From assembly GCA_024291935.2 (NCBI GenBank), contig CM044312.1:71939001-72003000 (forward strand): a DNA stretch of 64,000 nucleotides. The letters are read 5' to 3'. The translations under genes were made by a program, and so were the position numbers. Under the pieces are notes generated by a model. The model was not told the origin of the DNA. It did no database searches and was given only the letters and a program-made list of their open reading frames with translations. Below are positions 56,613 through 64,000 of this stretch, one piece after another. Every line of letters begins with the position of its first letter. Position 1 is the stretch's first letter. This DNA is from Okapia johnstoni (taxonomy: Eukaryota > Chordata > Mammalia > Artiodactyla > Giraffidae).

Positions 56613-58250
56613 TAGTTCAGTTGCTCAGTTGTGTCCGACTCTGCGATTCCATGAACCGCAGCACACCAGGCCTCCCTGTCCATCACCAACTCCCGGAATC
56701 TACCCAAACCCATGTCCATTGAGTCGATGATGCCATCCAGCCATCTCATCCTCTGTTGTCCCCTTCCCCTCCTGCCCTCAATCTTTCCCAGCATCAGGGT
56801 CTTTTCCAGTGAGTCAGCTCTTCGCATGAGGTGGCCAAAGTATTGGAGTTTCAGCTTCACCACCAGTCCTTCCAATGAACACCCAGGACTGATCTCCTTT
56901 AGGATGGACTAGTTGGATCTCCTTGGAGTCCAAGGGACTCTCAAGAGTCTTCTCCAACACCACAGTTCAAAAGCATCAATTCTTCGGCACTCAGCTATCT
57001 TTATAGTCCGACTCTCACATCCATACAGGACCACTGGAAAAACCACAGCCTTGACTAGATGGCCCATTGTTGGAAAAGTAATGTCTCTGATTTTTAGTAT
57101 CCTGTCTAGGTTGGTCATAACTTTCCTTCCAAGGAGTAAGCATCTTTTAATTTCATGGCTGCAATCACCATCAGCAGTGATTTTGGAGCCCAAAAAAATA
57201 AAGTCAGCCACTGTTTCCACTGTTTCCCCATCTATCTGCCATGAAGTGATGGGACCAGATGCCATGATCTTAGTTTTCTGAATGTTGAGCTTTAAGCCAA
57301 CTTTTTCACTCTCCTCTTTCACTTTCATCCAGAGGCTCTTTAGGTCTTCTTCACTTTCTGCCATAAGGGTGGCGTCATTGATATTTCTTCTGGCAATCTT
57401 GATTCCAGCTTGTGCTTCCTCCAGCTCAGCGTTTCTCATGATGTACTCTGCATATAAGTTAAATAAGCAGGGTGACAATATACAGCCTTGACGTACTCCT
57501 TTTCCTATTTAGAATCAGTTTGTTGTTCCATGTCCAGTTCTAACTGTTGCTTCCTGACCTGCATACAGGTTTCTCAAGAGGCAGGTCAGGTGGTCTGGTA
57601 GTCCCATCTCTTTCAGAAATTTTGCACAGTTGATTGTGATCCACACAGTCAAAGGCTTTGGCATAGTCAATAAAGCAGAAATAGATGTTTTTCTGGAACT
57701 CTCTTGCTTTTTCAATGATCCAACAGATGTTGGCAATTTGATCTCTGGTTCCTCTGCCTTTTCTAAAACTAGCTTGAACATCTGGAAGTTTACGGTTCAC
57801 ATATTGCTGAAGCCTGGCTTGGAGAATTTTGAGCATTACTTTACTAGTGTGTGAGATGAGTGCAGTTGTGCGGTAGTTTGAGCATTCTTTGGTATAGCCT
57901 TTCTTTGGGATTGGAATGAAAACTGACCTTTTCCAGTCATGTGGCCACTGCTGAGTTTTCCATATTTGCTGGCATATAGAGTGCAGCACTTTCACAGCAT
58001 AATCTTTCAGGATTTTAAATAGCTGGACTGGAATTCCATCACCTCCACTAGCTTTGTTCATAGTGATACTTTCTAAGTCCCACTTGACTTCACATTCCAG
58101 GATGTCTGGCTCTAGGTGAGTGATCACATCATCGTGATTATCTGGGTCGTGAAGATCTTTTTTGTACAGTTCTGTGTATTCTTGCCAGCTCTTCTTAATA
58201 TCTTCTTCTTCTGTTAGGTCTATACCATTTCTGTCCTTTATTGAGCCCAT
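56613..58250 (-). pseudogene. BovB reverse-transcriptase remnant, active site deleted
   Basis: RTE-type reverse transcriptase on the minus strand in at least three frames. 57540-58250 (236 codons, starting at MGSIKDRNG) holds FIPIPKKG (residues 111-118), SFRKGRGTRDQI (161-172) and motif A FIDYAKAFD (193-201, with the first catalytic Asp), then shifts frame. 56909-57478 continues from SPCLFNLYAEYIM. Exactly where the Tyr-x-Asp-Asp motif should be, 18 bp are missing between 57376 and 57377 compared with the copy at 32611-32631, removing Asn-Leu-Arg-Tyr-x-Asp in frame. 56612-56875 is the C-terminal part. Non-functional. Confidence 0.9.
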
Positions 58251-58411
58251 CTTTACATGAAATGTTAGACAGCCTTTTCTAACTCAGTTAAACTAATCCA
58301 TGCCGTATGGGGCCACCCAAGATGGACGGTCATGGTGGAGAGGTCTGACAGAATGTGGTCCACTGGAGAAGGGAATGACAAATTATTCATTATTCTTGCC
58401 TTGAGAACCCC

Positions 58412-59797
58412 ATGAACAGTATGAAAAGGCAAAAAGATAGGACAATGAAAGATGAACTCCCCAGGTCAGTAGGTGCCCAATATGCTACTGGAGTTCAATG
58501 GAGAAGTAACTCCAGAAAGAATGAAGGGATGGAGCCAAAGCAAAAACAACACCCAGTTGTGAATGGGACTAGTTATAGAAGCAAGATTCGATGCTGTAAA
58601 GAGCAATATTCCATAGGAACCTGGAATGTTAGGTTCCTGAATCAAGGTAAATTGGAAGTGGTCAAACAGGAGATGACAAGTGTGAACATCGACATTCTAG
58701 GAATCAGTGAACTAAGATGGACTGGAATGGGTGAATTTTACTCAGATGACCATTATATCTACTACTGTGGGCAGGAATCCCTTAGAAGAAATGGAGTAGC
58801 CATCATAGTCAACAAAAGATTCCAAAATTCAGTACTTGGATGCAATCTCAAAAATGACAGAATGATCTCTTCGTTTCCTAGGCAAACCATTCAATATCAC
58901 GGTAATTCAAGTCTATGCCCTGACCAGTAACGCCGAAGAAGGTGAGGTTGAACAGTTCTATGAAGACCTACAAGACCTTCTAGAACTAACACCCAAAAAA
59001 GATGTCCTTTTCATTATTGGGGACCGGAATGCAAAAGTAGGAAGTCAAGAAACACCTGGAGTAACAGGCAAATTTGGCCTTGGAGTACAGAATGAAGCAG
59101 GGCAAAGGCTAATAGAGTTCTGCCAAGAGAACACACTGGTCATAGCAAACACCCTCTTCCAACAACACAAGAAAAGACTCTACACATGGACATCACCGGA
59201 TGGTCGACACCGAAATCAGATTGATTATATTCTTTGCAGCCAAAGATGGAGAAGCTCTATACAGTCAGCAAAAACAAGACCAGGAGCTGACTGTGGCTCA
59301 GATCATGAACTCCTTATTGCCAAATTCAGACTTAACTTGAAGAAAGTGGGGAAAACCACCAGACCATTCAGGTATAACCTAAATCAAATCCCTTATGACT
59401 ATTCAGTGGACTAAATTTAAAGGACTAGATCTAATAGACAGAGTGCCTGATGAACTATGGATGGAAGTTCGTGACATTGTACAGGAGACAGGAATCAAGA
59501 CCATCCCCAAGAAAAAGAAATGTAAAAAAGCAAAATGGCTGTTTGAGGAGGCCTTACAAATAGCTGTGAAAAGAAGTGAAGCAAAAAGCAAAGGAGAAGG
59601 GGAAAGATATACCCATTTGAATGCCGAGTTCCAAAGAATGGGAAGGAGAGAGAAGAAAGCCTTCCTCCGCGATCAATGCAAAGAAATAGAGGAAAACAAT
59701 GAGTGGGAAAGACCAGAAATATCTTCAAGAAAATTAGAGATACCAAGGGAACATTTCATGCAAAGATGGGCTCAATAAAGGACAGAAATGGTATGGA
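58412..59797 (+). pseudogene. BovB endonuclease (APE-type) remnant
   Basis: N-terminal endonuclease domain of BovB, sense strand, in three frames. 58412-58930 carries IGTWNVR and SELRW, the first metal-binding residues (Asn and Glu). A 2-bp loss near 58867 shifts the frame. The next frame to 59415 carries FIIGDRNAKVG, NQIDYIL and SDHELL, the remaining catalytic Asp, Asn and His positions. After a second break 59395-59778 encodes the linker to the RT (KKKKCKKAKWLFEEAL). All catalytic positions are still readable, but the frames are broken. The intact family enzyme nicks target DNA. Confidence 0.88.
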
Positions 59798-59808
59798 CCT
59801 TTACGCTT

Positions 59809-60432
59809 AGCTTCACTCTAAAATCTTTGACGTGCTGTGTATCATCTCTGGGACAGGATTTCTCCTCACCATTCCAGTCTCATCTCTGCACCACTTACTT
59901 TCTCAGTTGTCTCATGCGTGACTGAAAAGATTGTGGATGTATTTCCTGGTTACTCAACACTTTCTCCCACTCTCCTGAATAACACCTCCGTGTATCTCAG
60001 AGCTTAGCTAAATGTCAGTTTCTCAGGGAAGCCTTACCCAGTTAGGTCCTCTGGCATCTTTAGTATTCTGCTTCTTCTTTCAGAATAAATATGTATTTAT
60101 ATAGATTTAATCTGTCTTTTCTCTTAGACTATATATAAGATTCATCAGTTCAGGAACCATGTATGTCTGTTTCCTATGTCTAGTCCAGATGACAATTTTT
60201 CCATGGAGTAAATACATTAATAAATAGTACTTTAAGACTCTTCCATTTGGGGTTAGTGACATATAGGGCTTAAGCTGGGTAAGGTAATCCTTGATTCTCA
60301 GCAATGTTCAAAGACCAGGAAGTCAATAAATAGAAAAACATCTATCTACTGCTTCTAGTGAAGAAAACATTGCAAATGTCACATTTTGGTGACCAATTCT
60401 ATTTGTTTAGTAGAGAATGGAGCATCTATAGC
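59809..60432. other. No gene seen
   Basis: Unassigned AT-rich sequence right of the BovB insertion. Confidence 0.45.
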
Positions 60433-60601
60433 CTTATTTCTCGAATTATGATCCACAGACCAGCAGCTTTGGCAGCGTGTGGAAAGTTGTTAGAAATGCA
60501 GGCTCTCGAGCTACCCATGCCAGACTTGCTGAATCATAATCTGCATTTTAACAAGGTCCCCAAGTGATTCAGAAGCATATTTAAAAAATTGAGAAGCACT
60601 G
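60433..60601 (-). mobile_element. MER5A-like hAT element remnant
   Basis: 'tcgaattatgatccacagac', 'cagcagctttggcagcgtgt', 'ttgttagaaatgcaggctct' and 'ctgcattttaacaaggtccc' follow an antisense MER5A better than the copy at 49938. Confidence 0.75.
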
Positions 60602-61960
60602 ATCCATTGTATCTTCATATTTATGCTATTAACTATTTAAAATTGTCTTAAAATTCTCAGTATAACAGAGCACATCCCTGGAAAGAATAAACTGACAGCC
60701 GATTTCTATCACCCTCCAATGGATGCCTCGTATAAGGAAATGTATATACCATTTTTGGCAGCCCTCATGATCAGGACATGATCAGGTTTTCGTCTTGAAC
60801 AAAAAAGAAAACCTTCCAAAGTCAAATCAATAGAGAAAGCAGATGGCAAACAACCTCACAGTTTAACATTCATTCTGCAAGCCCATTTTACATGATGATG
60901 TTTAACACCAGCAGCCAGTTTGTAGCCTGTCATTGGAACACACCAGCAAAACAGAGATTTCTGAGAACCATTTCATTTCAGGGACTGAGTTGTTGTGTGC
61001 AACTGCAGTTATTCAGAGTGATTTCTAATTATTTTGACTCCCCTCCAGTGAATTACCAGAGAGGAGTCTAATTTACCATATGGTTTGCTGATAACGTTAA
61101 TATTCACAAGCCATCTTTAGGTGCAGTTAATCTACAGTCAGGTGCTCTGTTTGTTCAAGCATATTGGAACAACTACTGATTAATATCACTGAAGAGAATG
61201 ATTAATTTTATTAGCCACTAAGAATTCTACTGTGAATAATCTTATTTGCTTCATGTGAACATTTTATACCAGAACGTATATCACAGAAAATAGATTTTCA
61301 GTGCAGGCTCCCCTTGAAACTCATACCAACACTGGTAATGGAATTCCATGAAAGGTGCGGGGCTTTGTTCGGAGTTTGTAATCCGGGACTGAGGGGTTCA
61401 TCTGCCTCCACTATGTTTCTGCTGTGATTTTTATGAAGTGTTGCAGTATATTCTGTCAGCCTCATAGGAAAGACATTGGTCCCTCCCCCAACAGGACTTA
61501 GAATCTAAGCCAGTCTGACAATACAACTCACACATATTGCTAACAGCCATTTAGAAGCTCTGTGACAGAATTCTTTTTCCATTCGTCAAGAACTGTACAC
61601 AGGCATTTTGATCATTGTCACAGTTTAGAGAGCAGGTAACAATGAATGTGCTGAGAATCCCCCTCTTAGACTCAGTGATAGATTCTGTTTGAGGCGCAAA
61701 GGTTTAATGCAAGTAGAGAGTTCGAATGGAGAATATATTTTTCTGTGTCCCTCTTGCTCACCCATAAGCTTCCCTCACCCACCCATTGTTCTGCTTTCCC
61801 TGTGATCCTCTATAGCTTCTATTTTTCTTTTTCCCAAAAAAGAGTAATATAGGCAGGACAATTTTAAGTATGTTTTAGAAGAGATATCATTCTAAATACA
61901 CATGCCTTGCTTCTTTAGAAGCCTCTTCACTTTGAACATTAAGAGCACTTTTTTTCATAA
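60602..61960. other. Transposon-poor stretch, possible conserved non-coding
   Basis: About 1.36 kb in which I recognise no SINE or LINE. 61020-61260 is rich in TAAT/ATTA steps ('gattaatatcactgaagaga', 'gattaattttattagccact'). No open frame with splice context. Confidence 0.35.
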
Positions 61961-62292
61961 TTTTGCTACATTGTAAATTGTTGCCTATAAGAAAAGAGAT
62001 AATATTCTGGGCAGATTTGAGTTATTTCTCAGTCATCAAATACCTGAATTTTTGCTCCATGTTGCATGTATCTTGCTGTTGTCATAAATCCCTGAGCTCT
62101 TTGAAAACATCCCCAAGAATGAAAAGAAATTTAGAAATTCATTTTGTATCTATCACTAATATATGAGGTGCTCATACAAAATAATGGGAATGATTCTGAA
62201 ACTTACACAGGTCTTTCTTTCAAGACACCCTACCTGTGTTTATGCATAGATGTAACAAGTATATAGTGTGTGGAGACATTGGTAACAGATCT
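61961..62292. other. No gene seen
   Basis: AT-rich; nothing recognised. Confidence 0.45.
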
Positions 62293-62301
62293 GAACACAA
62301 T

Positions 62302-62426
62302 GCTGCTGCTGCTGCTGCTGCTGCTGCTAAGTCGCTTCAGTCGTGTCCGACTTGGTGCGACCGCAGAGACGGCAGCCTACCGGGCTTCTCCGTCCCTGGG
62401 ATTCTCCAGGCAAGAACACTGGAGTG
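62302..62426 (-). mobile_element. Truncated Bov-A2 with (GCT)9 and perfect target duplication
   Basis: Nine GCT repeats (62302-62328), then one antisense Bov-A monomer ending at 'caagaacactggagtg'. Flanking 'gaacacaatgc' (62293-62303 and 62427-62437) is identical over 11 bp, overlapping the first repeat. The insertion was 5'-truncated on arrival. Confidence 0.93.
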
Positions 62427-62469
62427 GAACACAATGCAGTCATTGTTAATAGCGCATGCTGGGAGGTAC

Positions 62470-62695
62470 ACAGAAATGAGGATGAGTTAAATTCACTTCT
62501 CAGCACTGTGACTTTAGGTGAAACACTTTAATCTCTAGACATCCTGTCTTCTCACCATGCTGTGGGGGTGGAGTGGGGTGGGATAAGAGCTCTGTTATAA
62601 AACTTTTACTAGAATTAAATGAGAAAACACACCTATAAAACTGTTAGTGCAGTATCTGGCTGTCAAAATAAATACTTAACAAAATATGGCTATTG
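62470..62695 (+). mobile_element. MIR-like SINE remnant
   Basis: 'cactgtgactttaggtgaaa', 'cactttaatctctagacatc' and 'gtgcagtatctggctgtcaa' then 'aataaatacttaacaaaata' follow the order of a MIR (…GTGACCTTGGG…, …CAGTGCCTGGC…, …AATAAAT…). Confidence 0.6.
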
Positions 62696-64000
62696 ATACT
62701 ATTTGTAAAGATATATCTTGAAACAGAAATGACTTTATATACAAACATTTAAAACAACCTAGTTTGTCCCTATGCATAGTTACTAGTCATTGAATTCAAG
62801 CAATAGCTTATTTGGTGACCAAAATAAAAGTTTATTTTGGAAGCAACAAAACCACCCAAGTATAATATTGAAGTTCTGAGATGCACACAACACTGCTTCA
62901 TGTTTCGATTGAAGGATGCAATGGGAATATAAAAACAGCTCACAGCAAGTTTTACGGCACTTTTGTGTATTCAGGATTTATTCCTGAAAATAAAAGAACA
63001 ATAATTTCAATAGTTGATTTTTAATTTTTATAAATTATTTCTATGAAAATGAGACTATATGATTTTTGAAGTAAGAAAAAGATCAGTAGGCTAAAATCTC
63101 ATTTCATAATTTTTAATTGAGGAAAGAATTGCTGTATAAGTGATACCAAATATATATATAATATATATTCTAGTGTGTGTGAAAATATATATACTGGAAA
63201 ACAACTTGGTTCCAAACCTTAACAACAGGCACATTTCCACCTGTCACAAGTAATAATGTTTGAGAGATAACTGTTTCTTCTATTTTTATTATCTGGTATC
63301 CAATATTTAACTATATGTCAGTTTTCCCCCTCAGTACTTTCATGCAAAATTAATATTATTCTTCAAAATCAATACACAATGATGGCAAAGTAGTCATTTT
63401 AAAATCCAAGAATTGTCTTGAGAAATAGAACTATGTGAATCATTAAATTTTTTAACCTCACAATATACAACGTAGTGTTCCACCTGATCTTAAAATGAAA
63501 GATTACAAATGCAATGATTCTGAAAGATGTATCTGATTTTCAGATTCCTTTGTGTATATTCTTGTGGCCATTCAAAGATATTATAAGCATTAAACATTAA
63601 TACTTACCACCTGCAAAAAATACCAAAAAGGTTTGGTTTTCCCATTCTGGCAATTGTTGAAAACTACAAATTAAAAATATAATTGTATGTGTTTGTTAGA
63701 TTATTTGAATGCTGTTTACTGCATGAGATGGACTCTGGAGTAGCAGTAATCAGAGGTACATACAATTTTTCTGAAAATAATTAGTACTGGGAGACTAAGA
63801 GATCAGACCCATTATGTTTATTTTTCCATCTTTACACATGATCAGAATAACTTAATTTTATTCCTATCACAGTTTTTTTTTAAATTAATGTACTTCAACT
63901 AATTTTTAATTATATATAATGCATTCTGTTAAGGTGAAAAATAATAATTACGGATCAAAACAGTTTTATGAAATTTCCTGAGTCTTTTTTTTTTTTCTGA
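62696..64000. other. No gene seen
   Basis: AT-rich to the window end, with a TA-rich run at about 63151-63192. Nothing recognised. Confidence 0.5.

Larger units (their letters stand above)
56613..59797. mobile_element. BovB LINE with inverted 5' half (~3.2 kb)
   Basis: 56613-58266 is antisense BovB from the 3' end back to the start of the RT part. 58267-59797 is sense BovB from near the 5' end through the endonuclease. In intact BovB the two parts are consecutive on one strand; here the 5' half is inverted. Both halves contain the same ~45 bp ('aagatgggctcaataaagga' at 59763 and its complement near 58235-58255), so the breakpoints overlap. 'cctttactctt' (56602-56612) and 'cctttacgctt' (59798-59808) flank the whole and agree at 10 of 11 bases. 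One insertion by twin priming explains all of this. Confidence 0.93.

Overview
The window looks like nuclear DNA of a ruminant, most likely a bovid. It is dense in Bov-tA and Bov-A2 SINEs and carries several BovB (RTE-type) LINE copies, a combination typical of pecoran ruminants. Older CHR-type tRNA-Glu SINEs, L1 fragments of several ages, MER5A, MIR/L2-like remnants and AC, TA and AGC microsatellites fill much of the rest. I recognise no complete host protein-coding gene, tRNA, rRNA or known ncRNA. Nearly all long open frames are translations of LINE or SINE sequence or of microsatellites. All assignments were made by eye, without a database.

Layout. 1-8600: a head-to-tail array of about 2 kb composite units (four and a half copies, running off the left edge). 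Each unit is an unidentified ~700 bp core, a CHR-type SINE and an antisense L1 3' piece; younger SINEs have landed separately in individual units. 8.6-20.3 kb: AT-rich, mostly unassigned sequence with scattered SINEs, L1 pieces and a 5'-truncated BovB. 20.3-34.6 kb: L1-rich, with one L1 nested in another, a 76-bp alternating purine-pyrimidine tract, an L1 with a 5' inversion and a ~1 kb BovB fragment. 34.6-51 kb: SINEs (several in pairs) and older L1 between unassigned stretches. This part holds the only hints of a host gene: two possible internal exons (42138-42209 and 45693-45893, + strand) whose phases match, and a weaker third (49252-49382). 51.3-54.7 kb: a long antisense L1 whose reverse-transcriptase motif is still readable but altered. 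56.6-59.8 kb: a BovB copy of about 3.2 kb whose 5' half (endonuclease) is inverted relative to its 3' half (reverse transcriptase), flanked by an 11-bp target-site duplication. 59.8-64 kb: mostly free of recognised young repeats, with one possible conserved non-coding stretch.

Nothing indicates genes working together in a pathway. The window records layered retrotransposition: tandem duplication of an already TE-loaded unit, later SINE insertions, and two independent inversion-type LINE insertions. The best candidates for something undescribed are the 2 kb array with its unknown core and the possible exons.
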